Assembly (NCBI RefSeq): GCF_012939955.1
Contig: NZ_SPMY01000013.1
Span: forward strand, 1-51,136
Reading direction: 5' to 3'
DNA: 51,136 nt
Source of the DNA: Candidatus Accumulibacter phosphatis
Lineage (GTDB): Bacteria; Pseudomonadota; Gammaproteobacteria; Burkholderiales; Rhodocyclaceae
The position numbers and the translations under genes were made by a program. Positions 36,221-44,195 of this stretch are shown here, piece by piece. The notes below the pieces were generated by a model. That model did no database searches. It was not told the origin of the DNA and saw only the letters and a program-made list of their open reading frames with translations. Position 1 is the first letter of the stretch. Each line of letters begins with the position of its first letter.

Positions 36221-37104
36221 GCGACGGAAATCCTCACGGCACGGGTTTGACGCGCCGGCAGTTGTTGCACGAGATGGGCCTGTCGTCGCAGTGGCGGCTG
36301 CGCGAGCAAGCGCTGGCGGGGCGAGCAGGCAAGGCAGCGCTCGCTCCACCGCCAACTGCGATTCTGGCCGTGGCAGGCGACGCGACAGCGGCGGTTGAGG
36401 TGTTTGAAGTGGTCGAGGCGGTCGAGGCGGTCGAGGTGCTCGCCCCAGCGCCGGTCGCCAGTAGTGCGGCGCTGCCGGCCGTCGACCGGGAGCAGCAGAT
36501 TGCGCGTCTGGACTGGGACGGATTGCGGCACAGCGTTGCCGAGTGTCGCGCCTGCGGCCTTTGCGAGGAGCGTCGGCAGGCGGTACTTGGCGTTGGCGAC
36601 AGGCGTGCCGAGTGGTTGTTCATCGGCGAGGGCCCGGGGGTCGAGGAAGACGCTCGCGGCGAGCCCTTTGTCGGACCCGCCGGCCAACTTCTCGATGCCA
36701 TGCTCGCGGCGATCGACTTGCAGCGCGGCGAGAACGTCTACATAGCCAACGCCGTGAAGTGTCGCCCACCCGGCAATCGTACGCCGGAGAGCGCCGAGAT
36801 CGCCACCTGTGCGCCCTATCTGCGGCGCCAGATCGCGCTGATCCAGCCACGTCTGATCGTTCTCCTGGGGCGGGCGGCGGCGAATGCCGTGCTCGGCGAT
36901 AGCGGTTCGCTGGCCAGCATGCGCGGCAAGACCTTCGAGTATCGGGATGCGGACAATGCCGAAACGGCGATCCCGGTCCTGGTCAGCTATCATCCGGCCT
37001 ATCTCTTGCGCACCTTGCAAGACAAGGCCAAGGCCTGGGAGGATCTGTGCCGGGCGCGGATGTTGATGCGCGCCGCCACGACTCCTGCTTCTCTACCGGC
37101 CTAA
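36217..37104 (+). CDS. Uracil-DNA glycosylase, family 4 (iron-sulfur)
   Basis: The 295-aa product has a variable N-terminal tail (about 100 residues) with a short Val-Glu-Ala repeat (VEAVEAVEV near 65-74). The glycosylase core then has CRACGLC (near 110-116), IGEGPGVEEDARGEPFVG, PAGQLLDAML, NAVKCRPPGNRTP, C at EIATCAPYL, and SYHPAYLL. Four cysteines hold a 4Fe-4S cluster; Glu of GEGPG and His of YHPAY are active-site residues. It excises uracil from DNA. This family is often fused to or neighbouring DNA polymerase in phages, but here it is the third gene of the tsaB operon. The nine-base GTCGAGGCG repeat encoding the tail could vary in length between strains. Confidence 0.92.
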   Translation: MSDGNPHGTGLTRRQLLHEMGLSSQWRLREQALAGRAGKAALAPPPTAILAVAGDATAAVEVFEVVEAVEAVEVLAPAPVASSAALPAVDREQQIARLDWDGLRHSVAECRACGLCEERRQAVLGVGDRRAEWLFIGEGPGVEEDARGEPFVGPAGQLLDAMLAAIDLQRGENVYIANAVKCRPPGNRTPESAEIATCAPYLRRQIALIQPRLIVLLGRAAANAVLGDSGSLASMRGKTFEYRDADNAETAIPVLVSYHPAYLLRTLQDKAKAWEDLCRARMLMRAATTPASLPA

Positions 37105-37208
37105 CGATCATGACCGGAATCGTTCGACGGGCGGGGAGGGTAGGGAGCACACCCCCGAATTCCACGCCTTGGTCTTCAGTCTGTCTATTCCCGTAAAAGG
37201 AAACCGTC

Positions 37209-37838
37209 ATGCGCATTCGTTTTCTGGCTGTCCTCGTCCTGCTTGCCAGCCTGCTCTCGGGCTGCGGCTACAACACCTTTCAGAGCGCTGACGAGGCGGT
37301 GAAGTCGGCCTGGTCGGAAGTCATCAACCAGTATCAGCGGCGAGCCGACCTGGTTCCCAACCTGGTCAGCACCGTACAGGGCTACGCCAGCCACGAGAAG
37401 GAAGTCTTCACGCAGGTGACACAGGCGCGGGCGCAGGTGGGCGGTATTCAGGCAACGCCGGAATTGGTCAATGATCCGGCTGCCTTTGCCAAATTCCAGC
37501 AGGCGCAGGCCGGCTTGTCCAGCGCCCTGTCGCGGCTGCTGGTGGTCGCCGAGAATTATCCGCAACTGAAGGCGGACGCCGCTTTCCGTGACCTGCAGGC
37601 GCAGCTCGAAGGAACCGAGAATCGGATTACGGTGGCGCGCAATCGCTACATCAAGGCGGTCGAGGGCTACAACGTCTCGGTGCGCACTTTTCCGAACAAT
37701 CTGACGGCGATGATTTTTGGCTACGCGGTCAAGCCGAACTTCACGGTCGACAACGAGAAAGCAATCTCGACGGCCCCGAAAGTTGATTTTTCGGCGCCAC
37801 TGGGTGCCGGCAAGCCTGCGCCGGCAGGCGTGAACTAA
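37209..37838 (+). CDS. LemA family lipoprotein
   Basis: The 209-aa product begins MRIRFLAVLVLLASLLSGCG, a lipoprotein signal with Cys19. The LemA core follows: VINQYQRRADLVPNLVSTVQ, YASHEKEVFTQVTQARA, LVVAENYPQLKAD and RNRYIKAVEGYNVSVRTFPN. The protein is largely helical. LemA proteins sit in the envelope beside TPM/YgcG proteins, and their function is uncertain. AAAGGAAA precedes the ATG. The two genes downstream are TPM-domain proteins, the usual companions, and begin 13 bases later. The gap from udg (104 bases) includes TAACGATCATGACCGG, a sequence like the R1 palindrome. Confidence 0.9.
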   Translation: MRIRFLAVLVLLASLLSGCGYNTFQSADEAVKSAWSEVINQYQRRADLVPNLVSTVQGYASHEKEVFTQVTQARAQVGGIQATPELVNDPAAFAKFQQAQAGLSSALSRLLVVAENYPQLKADAAFRDLQAQLEGTENRITVARNRYIKAVEGYNVSVRTFPNNLTAMIFGYAVKPNFTVDNEKAISTAPKVDFSAPLGAGKPAPAGVN

Positions 37839-37851
37839 GGTCTGTCGAGCA

Positions 37852-38737
37852 ATGTCCCGTCTACCTGCCTCCTGCCTGCCAGGCTGGCTGCTGAGCCTGT
37901 TCTTGCTGTTTGGCGCCGCTTTTGCCGCTGGCGCAGAGCAGGCGATACCGGTGCTGGCGGCGCCGGTCACCGACCTGACCGGCACGCTGACCGGCGAGCA
38001 AAGGGCCGCGCTCGACGGCAAGCTGGCAGCGCTCGATCGTCAGAAAGGGGCGCAGATCGCAGTCCTGATCGTCGCCTCGGTCAAACCCGAGGCCATCGAG
38101 CAGTACGCGCTGCGCGTCGCCGAGGCCTGGAAACTGGGTCGCCAGGGAATCGACGACGGCGCCTTGTTGCTGATCGCCAAGGAGGACCGACGCCTGCGTA
38201 TCGAAGTGGGCTACGGCCTCGAGGGCGCGCTCAATGACGCGACTGCGAAACGCATCATCAGCGAGCTCATCACGCCGCGCTTCAAGCAGGGGGATTTTTA
38301 CGGCGGCGTTGATGCCGGCATCGAGGCGATGCTCAAGGTCGTCGCCGGCGAGCCCTTGCCGGCTCCCGTCGCGCGCGCGTCCAAGTCCGACAGCGGCGAC
38401 CGTTTCGAGACCCTGCTCTTTGCCGGCTTTATCCTGGTGTTTGTCGTTGGCGCTATGCTGCGCGCCATTTTCGGGCGTTTTCTGGCGGCCGGGATGGTTG
38501 CTGCCGCCGCTGGCGTGATTGCCTCCTTCTTGCTCTCGTCGCTGCTGGTCGCGGCGATCATCGCCGTCGTCGCCTTCTTCGTTTCGCTGCTGGTCGGTAT
38601 CGCCGGCGCTCGGGGGGGGAATTCCGGGCGGCGTGTCGTGGGGTGGTCGGCGAGGGGGCGGGAGTGGCAGGGGCGGCGGTGGCTTTTCAGGCGGTGGTGG
38701 GGGTTTTGGTGGCGGCGGCGCTTCGGGGGGCTGGTGA
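37852..38737 (+). CDS. TPM-domain (YgcG-like) membrane protein, frameshifted
   Basis: The intended product is 294 aa: signal peptide (GWLLSLFLLFGAAFAAGA), TPM domain (about 40-180; VTDLTGTLTGEQRAAL, LRIEVGYGLEGALNDA, FYGGVDAGIEAML), two membrane segments (about 192-250), and a Gly-rich tail (GGGGFSGGGGGFGGGGASGG, then W). The sequence given has eight G at 38612-38619, which puts the tail out of frame. Seven G would restore it: 885 bases, ending TGA at 38735. As written, the frame instead runs on into the next gene, giving a false 460-aa fusion. The TPM fold is often described as a phosphatase or photosystem-repair domain, but its function here is unknown. Confidence 0.8.
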
Positions 38738-39234
38738 TGGAATTGACAAGACTGCTGCGCCACACGATCCTGCCCGACTGGTGGGTCCGGCGCGTGTTTT
38801 CGCGACCCCTGTTGCAACGGCTCGAAAGCGTGATCGCGACTTCCGAGTCAGTGCATCTTGGCGAATTGCGGCTGGTGGTTGAAGGCAATCTCTCGCTGCC
38901 CGACCTCTGGCGCGGGCAGACGCCGCGGCTGCGGGCGATCGATCTGTTTTCGCAGCTGCGTGTGTGGGATACGGAGCACAACAGCGGCGTACTGGTCTAT
39001 TTGCAACTGATCGACCGGCGGGTCGAGGTCGTCGCTGACCGGGGCATCGATCGCCGCGTCGGTCGGCCGTTCTGGGATGCGGTCTGCCGGCAGATGGAAG
39101 ACGCCTTCCGCGCCGGGGATTTCGAGAACGGTGTGCTGCTGGCGCTGACAACGATTACCGAAGCCTTGCGTGAGCACTTCCCGGCGCCGGGCGACAACGC
39201 CAACGAGCTGCCCAATGCGCCGCTGCTGCTTTAG
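38737..39234 (+). CDS. Second TPM-domain protein (no signal peptide)
   Basis: The 165-aa product begins MELTRLLRHTILPDWWVRR. It has a TPM-like domain without the N-terminal membrane signal: WDTEHNSGVLVYLQLIDRRV, EVVADRGIDRRV and FENGVLLALTTITEALREHF. Its ATG shares one base with the stop of the first TPM gene (TGATG) once that gene's frameshift is corrected. It is soluble as predicted. The pair with lemA forms a conserved lemA-TPM-TPM operon seen in many proteobacteria. The terminal TAG overlaps the start of a repeat element at 39233. Confidence 0.85.
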   Translation: MELTRLLRHTILPDWWVRRVFSRPLLQRLESVIATSESVHLGELRLVVEGNLSLPDLWRGQTPRLRAIDLFSQLRVWDTEHNSGVLVYLQLIDRRVEVVADRGIDRRVGRPFWDAVCRQMEDAFRAGDFENGVLLALTTITEALREHFPAPGDNANELPNAPLLL

Positions 39235-39441
39235 GCGATTTCTGTAAAAGAACAGTCCGTCCCTTTCCGGCAATCGTCTTAGGCGATTGCCGGAAAAGAA
39301 CGTACCAGATTGCGCCGGATTTTCGGTCGGCTTCAAGGCGCGACAACAGGCACATAGTCGAACTATGTAACTGTTGTCGCAACACAGAAGACGGGCGAAA
39401 AGACAAGCAAGATGGTATGTTCTTTGACAGAAATCGCCTTA
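39233..39441. repeat. Structured intergenic element with terminal inverted repeats, family R2
   Basis: The arms AGGCGATTTCTGTAAAAGAA (39233 on) and TTCTTTGACAGAAATCGCCT (39420-39439) are complementary over 22-23 bases with one mismatch. Inside are a perfect 13-bp stem (TTTCCGGCAATCG, 39264-39276, with 39284-39296) and a 41-base two-part hairpin (GCGACAACAG and ACATAGT, 39340-39380). The whole lies between convergent TPM and lrp genes and covers both stop codons. Three internal copies of AGGCGATT-like motif, and the partial copy at 27878, suggest a non-autonomous mobile element, though no target-site duplication is evident. Confidence 0.75.
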
Positions 39442-39966
39442 GTTCTCGGCGTCGGCGTAGCGGACGCGCTGGCGGGGCTTGCTGGGCTGTGTCAGGTGAC
39501 CGAGCGGCAGGACGTGCGTCTGTTTGACATTTTGCAGGGCGATGCTGGTCTTGATGCGCGCGACACCGGGCAGGCAGAGCAGGCTTTTCATCATCAGTTC
39601 GGAAAACGAAGCCAGATCTGGAACGAGGATACGCAGCATGTAGTCGGCGTCGCCACTGATCGAGTAGCAATCGATGACTTCCGGCATTGCCGCTACTGCG
39701 CTTTCAAAGGTTTCGCTGGCGCTGTCGCCATGGCTCTCGAGGATCACCTGCGCAAAGGCAGTGACGCCAAGGCCGAGTGCAGCGGGGGCGAGCAAAGCGA
39801 CGTAGCCGGCGATGATGCCGTCTTCTTCGAGCCGCTGGATGCGACGGCTGATCTGCGACGCGGACAGCTTGATCTGCTCGCCGAGAGTTGCGTTGGTGGC
39901 GTTGCCTTTCCTCTGTAGTGCGTCGAGAAGTGCAAGATCGTAGCGGTCGATGGTGATCTTTGACAT
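39439..39966 (-). CDS. Lrp/AsnC family transcriptional regulator
   Basis: The 175-aa product has an N-terminal helix-turn-helix (residues 8-60): LDALQRKGNATNATLGEQIK and LSASQISRRIQRLEEDGII. The C-terminal RAM ligand-binding domain (70-150) has VIDCYSISGDADYMLRI and SFSELMMKSLL. Family members respond to amino acids and bind DNA as octamers. It is divergent from the 2-keto acid decarboxylase at 40088, which it probably regulates; phenylalanine or tryptophan is the likely effector by context. A long inverted repeat lies between the two genes. The C-terminal tail (residues 155-175) is longer than in most members. Confidence 0.92.
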   Translation of the reverse strand: MSKITIDRYDLALLDALQRKGNATNATLGEQIKLSASQISRRIQRLEEDGIIAGYVALLAPAALGLGVTAFAQVILESHGDSASETFESAVAAMPEVIDCYSISGDADYMLRILVPDLASFSELMMKSLLCLPGVARIKTSIALQNVKQTHVLPLGHLTQPSKPRQRVRYADAEN

Positions 39967-39982
39967 GAATTGCCCAATCTAT

Positions 39983-40036
39983 GCATGAAGTGTGCGCATT
40001 ATAAGGATGTCCGGAAAAATATCCAACACTTCATGC
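39983..40036. promoter_or_regulatory. Inverted repeat operator in lrp/decarboxylase divergent region
   Basis: GCATGAAGTGT (39983-39993) and its exact complement ACACTTCATGC (40026-40036) are 32 bases apart, with centres 43 bases apart, about four helical turns. TATAAG lies between them and could be a -10 box of the decarboxylase promoter. The placement suits an Lrp-type octamer wrapping DNA, so that the regulator could control both genes. Confidence 0.65.
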
Positions 40037-40087
40037 GTGCTGTTGCGGTCATCAGTATTATCTTGTGACGACATCGGAGACCTGCTC

Positions 40088-41704
40088 ATGAACCTCACCG
40101 AATCCCTGCTGCTGGCTCTCAAGGCGCACGGCGCCCGCCAGATCTTCGGCATCCCTGGCGATTTCGCGCTGCCCTTCTTCAAGATCATCGAGGAGTCGCA
40201 GATCTTGCCACTGTACACCCTGTCGCACGAACCCGGCGTTGGCTTCGCGGCCGATGCTGCGGCGCGCATCCTCGGTGGGCTTGGCGTCGCGGCGGTGACC
40301 TACGGCGCTGGCGCGCTGAACATGGTCAACCCGGTGGCGGCAGCGTACGCGGAAAAGTCGCCGCTAGTGGTCCTCTCCGGTGGGCCCGGCAAGAACGAGT
40401 CGAGGGCCGGGCTGCTCTTGCACCATCAGGCCAAGACGCTCGACTCGCAGTTCCAGATCTTCCGGGAAATCACTTGCGACCAGGTACGACTCGACGATGC
40501 CGAGCGGGCGCCGAGTGACATCGCGCGCGTGCTCGCCAATTGTCGGCGCTACTCGCGGCCGGTATACATCGAACTGCCGCGGGACATGGTCGCTCAGGCC
40601 TGTGCGTCGGTAGTGGCGATGCCCGCTGCGGCGGTCGACGACGAGGCGCTCGATGCCTGCGTCGAGGAAATTCGCGCGCGCCTGCAGCGCGCGAGCAGGC
40701 CGGCCTTGATGGTTGGCGTCGAGGTGCGCCGCTTTGGGCTCGAGGCGCGCGTCGCCGAACTGGCACGCCGTCTGGAACTCCCGGTGGTCACCAGTTTCAT
40801 GGGGCGCGGCCTCCTGGCGGACGCCGATGCGCCACTGCTCGGTACCTACATGGGGGTTGCCGGCCTGCCCGAGGTGACCGAACTGGTTGAGACCTCGGAT
40901 GGCCTGTTCCTGCTCGGGGTGATCGTCTGCGACACCAACTTTGGTGTTTCGGCGAGCAAGATCGATCTGCGCAAGACGATCCAGGCGCTCGATGAGCAGG
41001 TGACCATCGGCTACCATAGCTATGCGCAGATTCCCCTTACGGCGCTGGTCGATCGTCTGCTCGACAGGGTTCCTGCCGCGTCGCGCAGCTATTCGCTAGC
41101 GGCGCACAGCTTCCCGTGCAAGATGCTTGCCGATCAGGCGCCGTTGACGCCGACCGATATCGCCGCCGCGGTCAATGATCTCATGGCCGAGCACGGCAAG
41201 TTGCCGATTGCCTCGGACATCGGTGACTGCCTGTTCACCGCCATGGACATCGAACACACGGCGCTGGTCGCGCCGGGCTACTACGCGACGATGGGCTTCG
41301 GGGTACCGGCCGGACTGGGCTTGCAGGCGGCAACCGGGCAACGGCCGCTGATCCTGGTCGGTGACGGGGCTTTCCAGATGACCGGCTGGGAACTCGGCAA
41401 CTGCCAGCGCTATGGTTGGGATCCGATCGTGCTGCTGTTCAACAACGCCAGTTGGGAAATGCTGCGCACTTTCCAGCCGGAGTCCCGGTTCAACGACCTC
41501 GGGCACTGGGGGTTTGCCGAAATGGCGGCCGGACTTGGCGGTGACGGGCAGCGGGTGGGCAGCCGCGCCGCATTGAAAGCCGCGCTTGACAAGGCGGTGG
41601 CGACGCGTGGTCGCTTTCAGCTGATCGAGTTGAGCATTCCGCGCGGTGTCCTGTCGGCAACACTGACGCGCTTCGTTGCCGGCGTAAAGAAGCTCAACGC
41701 GTGA
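40088..41704 (+). CDS. Thiamine-diphosphate 2-keto acid decarboxylase (phenylpyruvate/indolepyruvate type)
   Basis: The 538-aa product has the three-domain TPP fold. Pyrimidine-binding end: LSHEPGVGFAADAAARILGG with the conserved catalytic Glu. Central domain: [20 protein letters not shown]. The PP domain has the GDG...NN motif: LVGDGAFQMTGWELG followed 23 residues later by FNNASWEML. Sequence style (GNESRAG-like, KNESRAGLLLHHQ) matches the phenylpyruvate/indolepyruvate decarboxylases of Azospirillum and Aromatoleum rather than pyruvate decarboxylase. It would convert phenylpyruvate to phenylacetaldehyde, or indolepyruvate to indoleacetaldehyde, in aromatic amino acid breakdown or auxin formation. 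Ribosome-binding site GGAG. Regulation by the divergent Lrp is likely. Confidence 0.85.
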   Translation: MNLTESLLLALKAHGARQIFGIPGDFALPFFKIIEESQILPLYTLSHEPGVGFAADAAARILGGLGVAAVTYGAGALNMVNPVAAAYAEKSPLVVLSGGPGKNESRAGLLLHHQAKTLDSQFQIFREITCDQVRLDDAERAPSDIARVLANCRRYSRPVYIELPRDMVAQACASVVAMPAAAVDDEALDACVEEIRARLQRASRPALMVGVEVRRFGLEARVAELARRLELPVVTSFMGRGLLADADAPLLGTYMGVAGLPEVTELVETSDGLFLLGVIVCDTNFGVSASKIDLRKTIQALDEQVTIGYHSYAQIPLTALVDRLLDRVPAASRSYSLAAHSFPCKMLADQAPLTPTDIAAAVNDLMAEHGKLPIASDIGDCLFTAMDIEHTALVAPGYYATMGFGVPAGLGLQAATGQRPLILVGDGAFQMTGWELGNCQRYGWDPIVLLFNNASWEMLRTFQPESRFNDLGHWGFAEMAAGLGGDGQRVGSRAALKAALDKAVATRGRFQLIELSIPRGVLSATLTRFVAGVKKLNA

Positions 41705-41715
41705 AGTAGAGTGGC

Positions 41716-41781
41716 TTTCTGTGTAAGTCGCGCACGCGACTCACGAACCTCCCTTCTCCCTCTGCGGGAGAAGGGCCGGGG
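41716..41781 (-). repeat. Dispersed double-hairpin repeat, family R1, copy d
   Basis: Read on the minus strand: CCCTTCTCCC-GCAGA-GGGAGAAGGG, then GTGAGTCGC-GTGC-GCGACTTACAC. It lies between the decarboxylase and lplT stops, and lacks the adjacent ATCATGA inverted pair found in copies a-c. It could act as the transcript end for the two convergent genes. Confidence 0.75.
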
Positions 41782-41846
41782 GCGGTAAGAAGTGGTCTGG
41801 GCAGCGAAGGGTGGCTGTGCTGCTGCGGCCCGGCGCGTCAATTAAT

Positions 41847-43111
41847 TCAGTGCGCGCTATCGTCGAGGTGAATCACATCATCATGCTGCCGTTGGTTGGC
41901 CTGGTGACGGACTTTGACGAGGAACATTGAGGTGCTGAGGAAGAGGCCAAAAAGCGTGATCACCAGGTAGATCGACATCTCCGAGCGAATCATTACGTAG
42001 TAGATCCCGGTCATCGCCAGGATCGACAGGTTCTCGTTGAAGTTCTGTACCGCGATCGAGTGGCCGGCTCCCATCAGGATGTGGCCACGGTGCTGCAGCA
42101 GGGCGTTCATTGGCACCACGAAGAAGCCGGAGAGGGCGCCGATCAGGATCAGCAGCGGTACCGCCAGCCAGGTGTGGTGCACGAAGTTCATCACCATGAC
42201 GATGATGCCCATGGCAATGCCCAGCGGAATTACCCGCACCGCTTTGCGCAAGGTGATCATTCGTGCGGCGCCGACGGCGCCGAGCGCGACCCCGACCGCA
42301 ACCACCCCCTGCAGCATGCTCGACTTCGAGAGGTCGAGTTGCAGGGCGCTTTCCGACCACTTGATGACGATGAACTGGAGGGTGGCGCCGGCACCCCAGA
42401 AGAGAGTGGTGACGGCCAGCGAGATCTGGCCGAGGCGGTCTCGCCAGAGCAGGAGCAGGCAATGGTTGAATTCGCGCAGCAGGTACAAGGGGTTTTTGTG
42501 CAGCACGCGGTGGTCGACGCCGGTATCGGGGATGTAGAGGTTGAAGAGCGAGGCGAGGACGTAGAAAACGGCAACAAAACAGATCGCCATTTCGCCAACC
42601 GTATCGACGCCGGCGTTGAGCAGCGGAAAATCCAGGCTCAGTAGGGCCTCGGCGATGTCCGGTCGGATCAACAGGCCGCCGATGACGACGCCGAGAATGA
42701 TGGCGCCGACGGTCAATCCTTCGATCCAGCCGTTGGCGACGACCAGCAGACGGTGCGGCAGGTATTCGGTCAGGATGCCGTACTTGGCCGGCGAGTATGC
42801 GGCCGCACCGAGACCCACCACCGCATAGGCCAGCAGGGGGTGCACCTGCCAGTACATCATCGCGCAGCCGACGATCTTGATGGCATTGCTGATGAACATC
42901 ACCCGCCACTTCGGCATCGAGTCGGCAAAAGCGCCGACGAAGGCGGCGAGGAGCACGTAAGAGACCGTAAAAAAAAGTCTTCAGCAGCGGCTCATATTCG
43001 CTCGGCGCCTGCATGTCGCGCAGCAGCGAGATGGCTACAATGAGCAGGACATTGTCGGCCAGCGCGGAAAAAAAACTGCGCGGCCATGATGATGTAGAAA
43101 CCGAAGGGCAT
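41847..43111 (-). CDS. lplT: Lysophospholipid transporter LplT (MFS), two frameshifts
   Basis: The intended product is 420 aa: 12 membrane segments, starting MPFGFYIIMAAQFFSALADN. VGLGAAAYSPAKYGILTEYL is the family signature, and a hydrophilic His/Asp-rich tail ends the protein. LplT flips lysophospholipids inward for re-acylation. Two runs of 8 A (43068-43075 and 42969-42976; 8 T on the coding strand) each carry one base too many. Removing one from each gives 1263 bases in a single frame, with MAAQFFSALADN and LKTFFTVSYVLLAA restored. The fused acyltransferase found in some relatives is not present. The gene lies before alr-radA but is transcribed the other way. Confidence 0.85.
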
Positions 43112-43245
43112 TGAGCGTTCTGGAAGGGCTGTTCTTGATATGCTGGGCTTATACCATGAAAGACCGTGACTTGTTAGCGCGGCGCTCGGCAGCGAGGGCG
43201 CGCGTCGTACCAGGGCGAGCCCGCTCGCTCTGGCCGGCGCCTCGG

Positions 43246-43265
43246 TTTTGTGTTTGAATACAAAA
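43246..43265. promoter_or_regulatory. Possible LysR-type binding site
   Basis: TTTTGT and ACAAAA flank 8 bases (TTTTGTGTTTGAATACAAAA), 28 bases before the LysR gene start. The interrupted AT-rich dyad is the shape of LysR-type autoregulatory sites. It lies in the gap between divergent lplT and lysR genes. Confidence 0.35.
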
Positions 43266-43292
43266 AATAACCCGTGAGGGGGGAGAGGACTT

Positions 43293-44195
43293 ATGGCGGA
43301 TCGTCGCCTGCAGGTTTTTCACGCTGTGGCCAAGCGGCTGTCTTTTACCAAGGCGGGCGAGGCGTTGCACATGACCCAGCCAGCCGTGACCTTTCAGATC
43401 AAGCAGCTCGAAGAGCGCTTCAACACCCGCCTCTTCGATCGCGGTGGCGGGCGCATCTCGCTGACTGCGGCGGGCGATCTGGTGCTCGACTACGCCGAGC
43501 GCATCCTCGGACTGTCTGCAGAACTGGATATTCGTGTCGCCGAAATGACCGGGCAAATGAGCGGCAGCTTGCTTGTCGGAGCCAGTACGACGATTGCCGA
43601 GTTCATGCTGCCGCCGATCCTCGGCGAATTCAATGTGCGTTATCCACAGGTGCGCGTCCGGCTGACGGTTGGTAATTCGGACGTGATCAGCAACGCCATC
43701 GCTACGCATACGCTCGATATCGGCCTGATTGAGTCGCCGGTGAGCCTGCCGAGCCTGCAATGCGAAAGCTGTGGCGACGACGAACTGCAAATCGTGTGTA
43801 CCCCCAGCCACCCCCTGGCCAGCTGCCGCGAAGTCGAGGCGCGCAGCCTGCTGGCGCACGACTTCGTCGCTCGTGAGCCGGGTTCGAGCACGCGCGAAGT
43901 GACCGACGGCTACCTGCGCGCCTGCGGCGTCGAGCCCGAAGAGCTCAAGACGGTCATGGAGCTGTCGAGTCCGGAAGCCCTGAAGGGGGTGATGGCGACC
44001 GGGCTGGGCTTCTCGATTGTCTCGCGGGCAAGTTTCGAAAAGGAGCGGCAGCTGGGGACGCTGGTCGCCATTCCCTTGCGGCCGCGCCTGACCCGCAGCC
44101 TGTCCTTGGTCTATCCGAAGGAGCGCTTCCGCTCGCAGGTGGTTTTGAGCTTCGTCGAGTTTGCCCGCAACAAGCTCAAAGAGCTGCCTGCCTGA
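43293..44195 (+). CDS. LysR family transcriptional regulator
   Basis: The 300-aa product has the N-terminal winged helix-turn-helix (residues 4-62): FHAVAKRLSFTKAGEALHMT and QPAVTFQIKQLEERFNTRLF. The substrate-binding domain (90-295) has GASTTIAEFMLPPILGEF and ELSSPEALKGVMATGLGF. This style belongs to the CysB/CbbR-like branch that also includes regulators of selenium and carbon metabolism; the effector cannot be given. GAGGGGGGAGAGG precedes the ATG. The TGA shares its A with the alr ATG (TGATG), so alr translation is coupled to it. No obvious target operon other than alr and the divergent lplT is nearby. Confidence 0.9.
   Translation: MADRRLQVFHAVAKRLSFTKAGEALHMTQPAVTFQIKQLEERFNTRLFDRGGGRISLTAAGDLVLDYAERILGLSAELDIRVAEMTGQMSGSLLVGASTTIAEFMLPPILGEFNVRYPQVRVRLTVGNSDVISNAIATHTLDIGLIESPVSLPSLQCESCGDDELQIVCTPSHPLASCREVEARSLLAHDFVAREPGSSTREVTDGYLRACGVEPEELKTVMELSSPEALKGVMATGLGFSIVSRASFEKERQLGTLVAIPLRPRLTRSLSLVYPKERFRSQVVLSFVEFARNKLKELPA

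Noticed and set aside
37852-39234. A 460-aa fused TPM protein
   Set aside because: The fusion results from the extra G at 38612-38619; the two-gene reading with TGATG coupling and a normal Gly-rich tail is far better.
43210-43233. Stem-loop CCAGGGCGAGC-CC-GCTCGCTCTGG between divergent lplT and lysR
   Set aside because: Its position in a divergent promoter region does not suit a terminator and I see no regulator link; left as a structural note.
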